The notes under the pieces: model-generated
What the model saw: only the letters and a program-made list of their open reading frames with translations
What the model was told of the DNA's origin: nothing
The model's database searches: none
Assembly: GCF_024586455.1 (NCBI RefSeq)
Contig: NC_065922.1
Span: 77,669,106 to 77,733,105 of the forward strand
Direction: 5' to 3'
DNA length: 64,000 nt
DNA from: Bactrocera neohumeralis
Lineage: Eukaryota; Arthropoda; Insecta; Diptera; Tephritidae
In this document: in pieces, positions 23,617 through 34,364 of the stretch
Layout of the letters: each line of letters begins with the position of its first letter
Position numbering within the stretch: position 1 is the first letter of the stretch
Program-made: the position numbers and the translations under genes

Positions 23617-24915
23617 TTTAGTCTATCAAATACATTACTCTTGCGGGCTTTTCCACAAACCCAAGAATGACGTAAATGAAGGCCACTCTGTAATTGTTTT
23701 GGAAACCAAGCATTAAGATGGGCCGCGAATCCTCGAATGACCAAAGATAATTTTTTTAAGAAATAGTGGTTGTGAGATGTGGATCATTGAACTCCATTTA
23801 TGTTTCCACAGAGGATTTCATTATTAGTCTTCATAACATTTGTAATACTAATTTTATATATTTAATCATTAAGGTATTTTTCTTTTTGATTTCGGTTGAT
23901 TCTCAACTTATTTCGCAAGTCGTAATAAGACTTCGTACCCCCCTAACTTCCCCCACACCATATTATTGCTAATTCATTATTAATTATTGCTTAATGTGCT
24001 TATTATATATGACTTCTAAAACCACTCGAATGACGCCACACCGTCTCAAGCCTCAGCATCTGCCGTCGCACCTTTGGCAAATCAGCATTTGAAATTTAAA
24101 AAATAAATAAATTCCAGCTTGTCGCATACACAAGCAGTCGTCCGACAACCAGCTTGCTAAGCAGACCTACGCATAGATCTGAACGGTATAACAAACGGTA
24201 ACTTCGGCGAAAAACATGAAATTGTTAACAGTAATAAGCTTCGCATTGTGCTTATTTGCGACAACGCATGCCGAGTCCTATGTTCCCAACTCGTCTGATC
24301 CAAGTAAGCTGCAGGGAACTGTTTTGATAAAAAACTTTGCTCATACTTCTTAACATATCCACTAGATAATCCGGGTCATTGCTTCCACAAGGAGCTGCAA
24401 CTCGCCATCAAACTGGACGAGACCATCACACCGAGCAATGTAGACTTGTGCGCCGAATTGACCTGCCAGGAGGAAGGACTGATACGTGTTGGTCACTGTT
24501 CACGCGTGCAACCTATCTGCAAGGACTTCCAATATCACCCCCTAGATTTTACTAAACCCTTTCCGGACTGTTGTGAACGTTACACGTGCAATAAATAGTA
24601 GTTGATGAGGTACCGTAAGGTGTTTGTTTTCTCTTTTGAAGCGCTAAGTTGAATGGGGGGCTGGGAAAGTCTGTCATTTTGTGTGCTTTGAAAATGTGGT
24701 TGCTTTTACTCTTGACAAATTTTGTTGGCAGCATTTTGGGAACAACTAATTCGTAAGGCCACCCTTGTTCTGAAACGGAAGTGTAGTCTAGCAGCTGTCT
24801 ATGTTTCGCATCTTTTTATTGCTGTTATTACTACTGCTAATACGGTATTTCTACTCAAAAGGTAATAGTTAATTGATTCCAAAGCGGTACACTAAACCGG
24901 CTGTGATATACCTCT
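23617..24915 (+). repeat. Segmental duplication, right copy (contains SVWC gene C)
   Basis: Counterpart of 21812-23035, offset about 1.8 kb. It has an extra stretch downstream of gene C (about 24640-24760) not found after gene B. Confidence 0.8.
24216..24598 (+). CDS. SVWC-domain secreted protein, gene C (106 aa, tandem copy of gene B)
   Basis: Exons are 24216-24303 and 24366-24598, with the same 62-base phase-1 intron as gene B. The signal peptide begins MKLLTVISFALCLFATTHA and is three residues shorter than in gene B. In exon 2, 70 of 77 residues match gene B. The seven differences include E to Q, G to E, E to K and S to R, and a run of three changes (LNQ to VGH) just before the fourth cysteine. 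All eight cysteines are kept, and the AATAAA formed by the last two codons is kept as well. The gene is intact and looks functional. It arose by a local duplication of about 1.2-1.3 kb that carried the upstream region along. Confidence 0.85.
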
Positions 24916-25368
24916 CATCATTGCATCTATTATTTAACCTGTTCAGCAAACCCGTTTGCGTCTCTAATTATAATAAAAAAACGGTTGTTTGTAAATACTT
25001 TGTAACAGGTGACAGATCTGTATAACTACTGGCATTGTTTAATAATTTGCTGCTAGTGAATGCATTCTTAGGTTATCGACTTTATGCTTTTATCGATTAA
25101 CAGCTGATGCAGCACATTAACAGATGTTTTTTTGCCAGTTTTGTGTAAGTAATAAATAGTCAAGGGTAGATTTAGCCACAAAATCTATTTCAAAGTAATT
25201 CAATAAACAAAATCAAAATAAATCAAATTTATAAATTATATATTTTTCATTATTTGAATATATTTTTTAACAGTTTTCACTGTTTATTAGGTCCGATAAA
25301 TCGGCATCAGCCAAAAATTCAGAATCGGTCGAACGCTATTTATATTATTTAGTACTCATCCCTGCCAT

Positions 25369-25933
25369 TTAACATTTCACACAGCACGCTGGGAATGAGG
25401 TTTCGACGTCTCCGCGATTATTGCAATCCACTTTGTAATCATTACAGCTGCAAAAAAATATTAATAGCAATCGATTAGCAAACAAATTATCTATATATGG
25501 AAATATGTAATGTCGAGGCACATTAAAATTATAAACTCTAGAGTCAGACCACCAGGTTTCTTACACTATTATTGCCTGCAAATATACTCCATCCGAATCC
25601 CCCTTCTTTCTGGTAACTTTATAGTTAATACTTACGACTCGACCTTCGTAGAGTAGTCCTCCTGGCACACAGCTCTTTGCGAGCACACGCCATCATTTTC
25701 GCTGCCGTTATCAATGTAATCCTCTCCCTCCTGTATGCCGGGGAAATAATGTAAGAACACCATTTTGCCATCGAGCGTGGTATAGCCACAGACCGGCGGT
25801 GATCCTAACGAAATAGAGGAATAGTAGTAAATCGTTTTTCATTTTTAAGTTCGTTTTTTTGTTACTCACTGGCTTCGCTGCCGGCGTACAAACACACAGC
25901 CGCCAATAATAACAATAACAAATATGGTTTCAT
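25369..25933 (-). CDS. SVWC-domain secreted protein, gene D (103 aa, 3 exons)
   Basis: Minus-strand exons are 25870-25933, 25636-25804 and 25369-25447 (64/169/79 bases), with phase-1 and phase-2 introns exactly as in gene A. Exon 1 gives the signal peptide MKPYLLLLLLAAVCLYAG. Exon 2 reads PPVCGYTTLDGK and then DGVCSQRAVCQEDYSTKVES; exon 3 supplies CNDYKVDC and ends FPACCVKC-stop. Eight cysteines are present in SVWC order. It shares the strand with gene E, which lies 1.3 kb further right, but each has its own TATA box. Function beyond a secreted SVWC factor cannot be told from sequence. Confidence 0.85.
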
Positions 25934-25971
25934 TGCTCGTGACGCTTTGACACTTCGACACTTCGATTGCG

Positions 25972-26007
25972 ATTGATTCGCTTAACAAATTCGCGCACAA
26001 TTTTATA
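25972..26007 (-). promoter_or_regulatory. Core promoter of SVWC gene D: TATA box and initiator
   Basis: TATAAAA lies on the minus strand at 26007-26001. An initiator-like TCAATC has its A at 25974, 33 bases from the first T of the TATA box. The predicted 5' UTR is about 40 bases. Confidence 0.45.
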
Positions 26008-26279
26008 GACACTACAACAACAACAAAGTGAAGAGGCATTAGCAATGCAGAGCCGACGACTGCAACGGCTCAAATTAAGTATTCGTCAAATGATAAGCAA
26101 ATATCAAATGCTTTTAGTGCGCAGGTGTGTACGTGCATTACACTTTGGCTAATTACAATAAATTTGCACGATGAACACGTTATGAATTCGTTGAATGGAC
26201 ACACAGTGGCAGACAAAAGGCGACGGACAGCTATTTTGTTTTTGAGGCGTGTTGATCAGATGAGGACGAAATGACGATT

Positions 26280-26890
26280 CAGAGCTGTCCAGCTAGTTGA
26301 AGTGATATGAAAGTGCAAGCTAGCCAGCTCGGTTCTATTTCGCAACATTTGGCACCCTGTGATTGAATGTAACAGCGACCGAAATTTACCATATGCTTGT
26401 CTCTGAAAGAAAACGTCATTTTCTCTTCATGAAACTGCTTATTTGTCGTAACTGCCGATATCGGACCACTATAACATATACTGCCATATAAACTGAACGA
26501 TCGCAATCAAGTTCTTGTATGGAAAACTTTCACATTTGACAATGTATCTTCACAAAAGTTGGCACAGGTTATTTTCTATGGCAACAATGTAATCTCCGAA
26601 GAAATTGTTCACATCGGTTAACTATAGCACATAGCTGCCATACAAACTGAATGATCGGAATCAAATGCTTGCATGGGAAACTTCCTCATTTGACGTGGTA
26701 TCTTCACGAAATTTGACATGGATTACTGCTTTAGGTCATAATATAATCTCCGAAAAATTTGTTCAGATCGGTTAACTATAGCATATAGCTTCCATACAAA
26801 CTGAACACATAATTGCTAAAAGAAATGCACCTGTGAAGGGTATATTAGCTTCGGTGCAGCCGAAGTTAACGTTTTTTCTTGTTTTTTCTT
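26280..26890 (+). mobile_element. DINE-1/Helentron-like non-autonomous repeat, copy 1
   Basis: Contains repeated blocks such as ATAGCTGCCATACAAACTGA followed by a GATCGGAATCAA block. It ends GGGTATATTAGCTTCGG, with a GCTTCGG/CCGAAG terminal hairpin before TTAACGTTTTTTCTTG. This is the layout of DINE-1-type elements in flies. Several TSD-less copies occur in this window. Confidence 0.6.
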
Positions 26891-27194
26891 GAAGTGAGTA
26901 TGGTACCTGGACTTTTGTCGGCAACTGTGTATAATTATAATATGAAGGTGTGTAATATAAATATTTTATTTTATTTTGAATAAATTTCTTTTGATTAAAT
27001 TTTTAAATATTTCTTTTTTTATATAAAATTTCATTATTATTTGTATTTATTTTTCCTATCACTTCAATAAATTCCAAAAAGTCGCATATATATTGTGTTT
27101 GTAAACGTGACAATCTATTTAAAACAATAATAACAACAAAGTCAATTGATAATTGAAAGAATTAAGTTTCAGCAATTAAGTCGCAATTAAAAAA

Positions 27195-28130
27195 TTAAAT
27201 GAAATTGCTGTCGGTTTGACACACTAAGCGCGGACAACAAGCTGGATATGCGCGCCGCATATCCGATTCGATGCCGCAAGTCGCGTTTGGCTGCAGGTTG
27301 TGACGGCCGCAGCTGTGGTGAGAAGGAAAATAAAAATAAAATAAATTAAAACGAAATTTGCGCTCGTCGAACGGCCGCATGATGCGGAATATTACGCATG
27401 AAATATATATTTTATGCACCATAAATTGTTTTGCATAAATTTTCGAACTTACTATCGAATTTCGAGCACAAAGTCTTTGCGACAGAAAATCGATTCGCAA
27501 CGACCATCACGGTTTATCGGTTTGTAAGACTGATTCGTGGGTATCGGTTGGCGCAGTTCCTCGTAGTAGCATTGACCAGGGTAATCTGACAGAAACACGA
27601 AAATTATAAACTATATAATTTGGCAAAAATTTATGAAAACCATTTTTTGAAATTTTTTTACTTATTATTTGACTATTTAATTATAAAATTCTTCATATAT
27701 TTATGAGAAATTTAGTTTTATACCATTTTTTTGTGTTTTCATTCTTTTTTATTTTTATATTTAAATTTTTTTTATTTTTTCCAAAAACAAAAATTTTGAA
27801 TTTTTAACAAATTTTATTATATTTTCAAATAATTTGTTTGCATCATAAATAATTTAATTTTTATAAAAACCCATCATTCTTTATGTTCTTTTTGGTTTTG
27901 ATTAAAAGTAAAGAAGGCGTTAATAAATAATAAAAATTAAAAAAATTTAAATTAAAAATTTAAAAAAAAAAATAAATATTATTTAACAAAAATTGCGATA
28001 TTTTTAACAATTAATTTTCTCGGTCTCACACACCTGGATGTACTGCATTGCCGCGGTAGCGTAAATCCCCCGAAACGCTATGACAGGCCAAAACACCCAA
28101 CAACAAAAAGCACAGCAAAGTGGCTTGCAT
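27195..28130 (-). CDS. SVWC-domain secreted protein, gene E (115 aa, 3 exons)
   Basis: Minus-strand exons are 28034-28130, 27453-27585 and 27195-27312, with introns in phase 1 and phase 2. Exon 1 encodes MQATLLCFLLLGVLACHSVS, a signal peptide, then a short linker. Exon 2 reads YPGQCYYEELRQPIPTNQ and GRCESIFCRKDFVLEIR; exon 3 continues YCGRHNLQPNATC and AYPACCPRLVC. Eight SVWC cysteines are present. Exon 2 is 133 bases long, the same as in gene F, and both share a CYYEEL motif, so E and F form a second paralogue pair in opposite orientation. The C-terminal tail after the last cysteine (QTDSNFI) is longer than in the other members. Confidence 0.84.
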
Positions 28131-28374
28131 GACTTTTAATGAGCAAATTATTTTCAGCAAAACGATTTATCGGCAATTATTTGATACTATCACTATATAT
28201 TTATAACTTTTTCGAATTCTCTTTCGACTATTTTCGCTATTTGTTGTATTTTTTTAATTATTGTTTTCAAGCGTTTGCGATTTTCCACTTCTCACACCTT
28301 CGAAATGGTCTCAAAAAACTATCCAAACACTTTAAGCAGGCGCGTACACTTCGCTCTGCGACGTTATTTTCGCG

Positions 28375-28409
28375 ACTGAACGCTTTAAGCCATTGTTGTT
28401 GCTTTTATA
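28375..28409 (-). promoter_or_regulatory. Core promoter of SVWC gene E: TATA box and initiator
   Basis: TATAAAAG lies on the minus strand at 28409-28402. TTCAGTCG has its A at 28377, 32 bases downstream. This is the cleanest TATA/initiator pair of the single-copy genes and matches the fly initiator TCAGTY. Confidence 0.55.
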
Positions 28410-28412
28410 TAA

Positions 28413-29697
28413 AATTAATTATGGACCATTTGTGGGCGGCGCGTAGTGTAGTCTTTGCAAGACAATAAGTCAGACAAGCAGACTGACTTGCTTTCAAACA
28501 CTTGCCGTCTGCACACAACCAAACACACACTCGTTTAAACATACATACACACGCTCACATACCGTTATTTTACTACAAACTACTCATTCAGGAGATTCAT
28601 TCGCAGGTCTGTTTAATTTTTGTCTTCTTCTTCTTGCTCTAGTTTTGATGCCAGCACACGGCTCTTATTGATATTTTTACTTTATGACAGTGATTACTTT
28701 TGCTTTTGTTTTTGTGTTTGTTTATCCAGTCGTGTCACCTTCGCGGGGCATTGTTTGCCGTCTTTACACATTGTTTAATTAATTAAGTTCAAGCGAGAAG
28801 CTGCGTCTCATTGAAAATGAACCATAAATGTAAGCGTGTTTGGGTTCAGGCTCAAAATTGCAAGTGTCAGTCAAGCGTTGGAAAGCGAAAGTGATGAGAT
28901 TGCTTGGAATATGTGAGAGTTTTTAGTTCTCTGCCTTGAAAAAGTAGATCTCTATCGCAGATTTAGAACCGAATTCATCTCTGCATCCTCCTTTTTACTA
29001 TAATGGCATGTAGTACCATGATGTGGGTGTATCTCTGCAGAGCTAAAAAGTGAAAATTGTTACCCTTCTCCACAAAGACTTCCTCAACTTCTTTTGAGGG
29101 AGAGCCACAAATCTTTTAGGCATAGCAAAGAAGGCAGAATAATTTAATAAAACTTCGAGACTATGGTATTTCTGCTTGTACCAATAAAGATAGACCCTAA
29201 AAATACTAATACTAAACCTAAGTTCAATAGATAATAAATTCGGCTTCATTTCGAGACAAAATAACTAAAAATTCTTTTAAACCTTCCAAAAATAGGAGGA
29301 CTATTTATTGAGAACAAAGTCAGCTAAAGAGCGATTAAAAAACTTAATATGTTTTTTTGAAAATATTTATCCTGCATTCAGAGTCTCCTTTTAGTCTAAT
29401 TTGCGTACTTCAAGGAGGCCTTAGAAGATCCAAGAACAAACTTTTGCTTATAAGTTTTTGTATGGTGAAGCCACAGGCTCGAGTTATCACCAAAAATTGT
29501 GATGAAAATTACTTCGCTAGGTGTCAAGTCGAACTAATATATATGACCCAATATCTGTGATCTTATGTTTTAAAAGTAAGCTTTGCAGTGGAGTTTGCGT
29601 CATCGTGCAAAACCGCTGAAGGGCGCCTGATTCTAAATATTTCGCCACATGCTTATTCTCTGAAATCCTGACTTATTTATAGTTATATAAGTATTTA
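28413..29697. other. Gene-free stretch upstream of SVWC gene E
   Basis: AT-rich flank with ACACAC tracts; nothing else seen. Confidence 0.5.
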
Positions 29698-30363
29698 AGG
29701 GGCTATACCAGTGTGACACTTTCAAAAAAAATTTTTTTTTTTTGCTTTTTCGATAGTTTATATATTTAAAAATATCCTGTGAAATCTTCCAAAGCTGGAA
29801 TAGTATCTTTAATATTTTTGAATGGCACTTTAAATTGACGTAGCCCCACAAAAAACAGTCTATAAGGAAACTTAAACGCGTTTTGGTCGAAACGACATTT
29901 TTGAAAATTGTTCTGACATTATAACTCAACGAAAAATGGACCATAGAATCGACTGTGTGGCAAATTAAAACTGCCATATAGTTGAATACATTTGCTATAC
30001 AATGACTCAATCTTTTTGATTGAAAATTGTCTTCAAAAAAAAAATCAAATGTTTTGAACCAATCTAACGTTTTTTTTTTCAAATAAAGAACCATTTTCTT
30101 AGATTTTTGATATTTTATCGTTGTTTTTGTTAAAAATATATTAAAGTTTAATAAACATTTTGATTTTTTTTTGACCCGATATATATGACCGGAATCATCA
30201 GTTGATCATTATTTTTCCGCAAAGTAACTCCGTTATTTTTCAATATTTTTGTAAAAAAAATTATTATGTTCAAAGAACTCCGAAACATTTTATCGAGTCC
30301 TGTCTTTTAAAAATATTCACGAAAATCGCCTAATTTTTCATGCGTCACACTGGTATAGCCCCT
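29698..30363. mobile_element. Short DNA transposon with AGGGGCTATACCAGTGTGAC ends
   Basis: 20-base perfect inverted ends (AGGGGCTATACCAGTGTGAC) sit next to TA on both sides; reading the boundary as TTAA is also possible. The left interior on the minus strand encodes CFLWGYVNLKCH. The right interior contains TGAACCAATCTAACG and CAAATAAAGAACC. Both blocks also occur in the DD41D mariner at 34.5-35.5 kb, so this is a related, strongly reduced element. It has no intact frame. Confidence 0.65.
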
Positions 30364-30990
30364 TAAAATGAGAAAAAAAACAAATAAGAAAACAATAAGT
30401 AATCTTTGGGGAATTCGTAAAACAAACAACAATAAATGGAAACCCATTAAAAATCAAAACAAAAATCCAAAGAAACTAGCTTAAGAGTAGTCGAGACAAC
30501 GCTTGTCCGCTTGGCGCTCACGACTTCAGTGCTAATTAAATGCGCTAACAACGCCAAGCTGACGACAGTTTTGCATTAATTAAACACGTCATACACACAC
30601 ATACTCACAAAAGCGACAACTCGCAGATTTTTATAAACAAATAGATATATGGTGTTATGTTATTAAGCAATTTGTAAAAATAATAAAATATCTGCAATAA
30701 TTCCGCACCTCGAAGACACCTGCCTGAGCTCTTGTTGTTGCTTTTCCTAGTTGTGATACTTATTTACTTAATCTTGGGTCAATATACCGTAAACATTTCG
30801 TTCATTACTTAATCCTAGGCCAAAAAAGACTAAATTGCAGTTAATCTGCTCTTTCCAGTTCATTTCAGTTTTATTTCAAGTACACAACAAACACGGCAAA
30901 CTGAAATACACCGAGCGAAATTCGTTTAATATTTAAAAACTAGTTCACAGATTTTAGCTCAAGTTGTGGCTTCATTAAGTGGATGTGATG

Positions 30991-31900
30991 TTTTATATAA
31001 GAAAGGTTGGTAGCTGCGCTAGCCAGTCATTTCGTGGTGTGAAGTGATCTGAAATTTCGGCGGGCTTCTTCTGCTGGCTTGCCGCCTATATAAGAAACGC
31101 TGGTAGCTGCGCTAGCCAGTCATTTCGCTCATGCTGTGATGTGATCTGTAATTCCGGCGGGCTTCTTCTGCTCGCTCGCCCGCCTATATAAGAAACGCTG
31201 GTAGCTGCGCTAGCCAGTCATTTCGTTCACGCTGTGATGTGATCTATAATTCCGGCGGGCTTCTTCTGCTCGCTTGCCGCCTATATAAGAAACGCTGGTA
31301 GCTGCGCTAGCCAGTCATTTCGTTCATGCTGTGATGTGATCTGAAATTCCGGCGGGCTTCTTCTGCTCGCTCGCCGCCTATATAAGAAACGCTGGTAGCT
31401 GCGCTAGCCAGTCATTTCGTTCACGCTGTGATGTGATCTATAATTCCGGCGGGCTTCTTCTGCTCGCTTGCCGCCTATATAAGAAACGCTGGCAGCTGTG
31501 CTAGCCTAGCCAGTCATTTCGTTCTGCTGTGATGCTTTCTTCTGCTCGCTCGCCGCCTATATAAGAAACGCTGGTAGCTGCGCTAGCCAGTCATTTCGTT
31601 CATGCTGTGATGTGATCTGAAATTCCGGCGGGCTTCTTCTGCTCGCTCGCCGCCTATATAAGAAACGCTGGCAGCTGTGCTAGCCTAGCCAGTCATTTCG
31701 TTCATGGTGTGATTTGATCTGAAATTCCGGCGGGCTTCTTCTGCTCGCTCGCCGCCTATATAAGAAACGCTGGCAGCTGTGCTAGCCAGTCATTTCGTTC
31801 ATGGTGTGATTTGATCTGAAATTCCGGCGGGCTTCTTCTGCTCGCTCGCCGCCTATATAAGAAACGCTGGCAGCTACGCTAGCCAGTCATTTCGTGATGT
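30991..31900 (+). repeat. Ten-unit tandem array of a TATA-plus-initiator core promoter unit
   Basis: Ten tandem units carry TATATAAG with first T at 30994, 31087, 31185, 31282, 31379, 31476, 31558, 31655, 31757 and 31854. The usual period is 97 bases; one unit is shortened to 82 and one lengthened to 102. Nearly every unit reads TATATAAGAAACGCTGG, then GCTAGCCAGTCATTTCG. The TCATTT matches the fly initiator TCAKTY with its A about 35 bases after the first T, a few bases more where AGCCT is duplicated. Just upstream of each TATA box is CGCCGCC, six of seven matches to the upstream TFIIB element. The outermost units are the most diverged, and a decayed eleventh unit (AAAAGAAACGC) appears near 32002. 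No start codon with a long frame follows inside the array. Units with this design resemble spacer promoters or multiplied gene promoters. Confidence 0.85.
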
Positions 31901-31999
31901 GATGTGTCTACCATTACTATGAAGCTATCAAGACATCATATGATCTAAATCAGCCGGTGTAATGCGTGTTTAAGTCAAGTGCTTAATTCATTTCTTCTC

Positions 32000-32040
32000 T
32001 AAAAGAAACGCTTCCAGCGAAACTGGCTACCCACTCACTG
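32000..32040 (+). repeat. Decayed outlying copy of the promoter unit
   Basis: TAAAAGAAACGCTTCCAGC and the following GCTACCCACTCACTG align with the array unit (TATAAGAAACGCTGGCAGC, GCTAGCCAGTCATT). The TATA box is degraded. It lies about 100 bases past the array and may be the oldest edge unit. Confidence 0.5.
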
Positions 32041-34350
32041 TTGTTTTGGTGAATTCTTGGCATCTATTTTAGCCTTTATGATTCGTTCTTAAGTCATGTC
32101 GTTTATAATTGGCCGGCCAGCTGCCCTCATAAGCAGCTTGTTGACTGAGTTAGCGACCCCTGTGATAACATACATTTGGGTATGTGTGTATGTCGTACGA
32201 GCTCAGTGCATGAGTGCGAATTTGAACGGCTGTTGATAAGGCGACTAACAGTGTGTTTAATGGAACCCACTGGCATACATAATGTATGTATATACATACA
32301 TATGTTCTCTTATGTATGTATTTATGGAATTTTATTTCTTGTTTATAATTTTTTCTTAATATTATTATGTTTTTATTATTACTACAATTTCTTTATTTTC
32401 AAAAATATTGTTTTGATAGATCGCAGCTGTTTTTAAAGTACTTAATGAACTGCTAGACCTATAAAGCACACGTACATATGTACATGTATGTATGTATGTA
32501 CATACGTTAACTCAATGCATGTAATGTTGTTAGTACACATGTACTTATGTATGTATGTGTGCTTGCAGTACAGATTGATAGCCTTTCAATGCCTTCTGTA
32601 TTTTTTAGAGATTAAAAAGATAAGCGTCAAGGTTTAAGTCTTGAAATATTTTTTTTTTACTGTTTACGCACCAAATTGAGTTTATGCTTTTGATGGATTA
32701 CTGATTTTTAGTGTTTTTTTTAATATTTTCATTAAAGCAAAAAAATTATTTGAATTTAAGTTTTTTATAATTTTTTTTTACTTTTCTTATGTGTTTTATT
32801 AATTTTTTTGATTGTTTCAATTTACAATTTTTTTATTTTCATTTATGTATATAAAAACTATTTATGATGTTGTTTGGTAAGTCAGATATAGGGTTATATA
32901 TGTATACCAAAGTGATCAGGGCGACGAGTAGAGTCGAAATCCGGATGTCTGTCTGTCCGTCCGTCTGTCTGTCCGTCCGTCCGTCATTCATTTATGATAT
33001 AAAAATTATTTATGATTTAATTAATTTAAGATTTAATTTTTTTACTTTTCTTATGTTTTTATTTTTTTTTAAATTATTTCAATCTATAATTTTCTTTTGT
33101 TTTCATTTATATTTTTTATACATACATATGTATAATCAAATAATTTTTTTTTATAAATATATAATTTTTTTTTTATTTTTTTTTAAGTTTCCAGTTTCTT
33201 ATGTGCGGCTGTTGTCAGTTTCATATTTCTAAATATATTTCTCGTGTCTGTTTTATAGTATATTTTCGGGTCTTAGTATATTCTTGGAATTTAAAAAAGT
33301 AAATATGTAAATAACTTTGCTATTTCTTGCTCTCTAAATTCAATTTCTTCACTGAATCACTCAAATTCCCTTCCCGCCTCCAACCAATACAATGTGTTTC
33401 TGTTTGGATTACATTTCTACAAAACTATTCGACAGCAAATAACAGTTATTTTCTACACATATGAATATGGAAATAAATAATCTCACGCAGTTTGAACTTG
33501 AAGCCGTCTGAGTCGCCGTCGGCGTCGCAGTTCGCATCGGTGTCGTCAACTCGTAAGCCTCACCAGTCGCGCCAAGAACGCCTCTCAATTCATTGTTATG
33601 ATAATCCCCATGCCAATTAAGCGCCGCTTATTAGTCATAAAGCGAAAATATATACTACATACATATGTACATACATACATGCATTGAGAAGCTGTAAAAT
33701 TTTTAATTTTAAATCAATATTAACTTTACACTACGCTCTTTCGGTCATCAAAATTTGCACAACGAAATTTAGTAACACTCACAACTCCTTCGCAAGCGCG
33801 GCCGCTACTCTGACATTGCTACACTTGAACGGGGCGTGAACACCAACAAACATTAACGCTAAAGTAATCAGTCTTGTGACCGGGTAATTACTATATATTT
33901 CTTTTGTGGGGGTTGGCGTAAGAACTATAATATATATATGTAGATATGTAGATATAAAAATTAATATTCCTGTGAAAACCATCCATTAACGTTCAGTATA
34001 ATCATTATGTCTAAAGCTGTCAGTGTTGCATTTATCAGCAACATTCTAAGATGCAATGTTACTCCGAACCCGAGCGAGGATTTTTGCGAAATAAAATCGT
34101 TCATAGTAAGGAGCAAGAGAGCACTCCATGATGTTCTATGTGCAAGCAAGGGAAGCGAGTTTAAATTGAGACTAGTCGCATTCAAATCTCAGTCTGAAAT
34201 ATATTGGCAAACGTACTTTAGACATATTTTAGTCTAGGAAGCATTGCGCTTGGACACAAAACTGTTTCTTTTTTTCTTATTTGTAGTGTTGTTAAAAGTA
34301 AGCCTGCGTCTTAGTGCATTACTTCATTGAAATATTAATCTTCATTTTCA
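32041..34350. other. Region between promoter array and SVWC gene F
   Basis: Very AT-rich, with ATGTATGTA microsatellites (32280-32320, 32470-32560) and one DINE-1-like fragment. A non-coding exon of gene F may lie here, but no donor stands out. Confidence 0.45.
32865..32995 (+). mobile_element. DINE-1-like fragment (CTGTCCGTCC microsatellite block)
   Basis: GTGATCAGGGCGACGAGTAG, then a GTCTGTCTGTCCGTCCG block, corresponds to the microsatellite core of fly DINE-1/INE-1 elements. Both ends are missing. Confidence 0.5.
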
Positions 34351-34364
34351 GAAAAATATACAAA

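Noticed and set aside
30991..31900. CRISPR-like array reading of the 97-bp repeats
   Set aside because: Units are contiguous without unique spacers, and the genome is eukaryotic.
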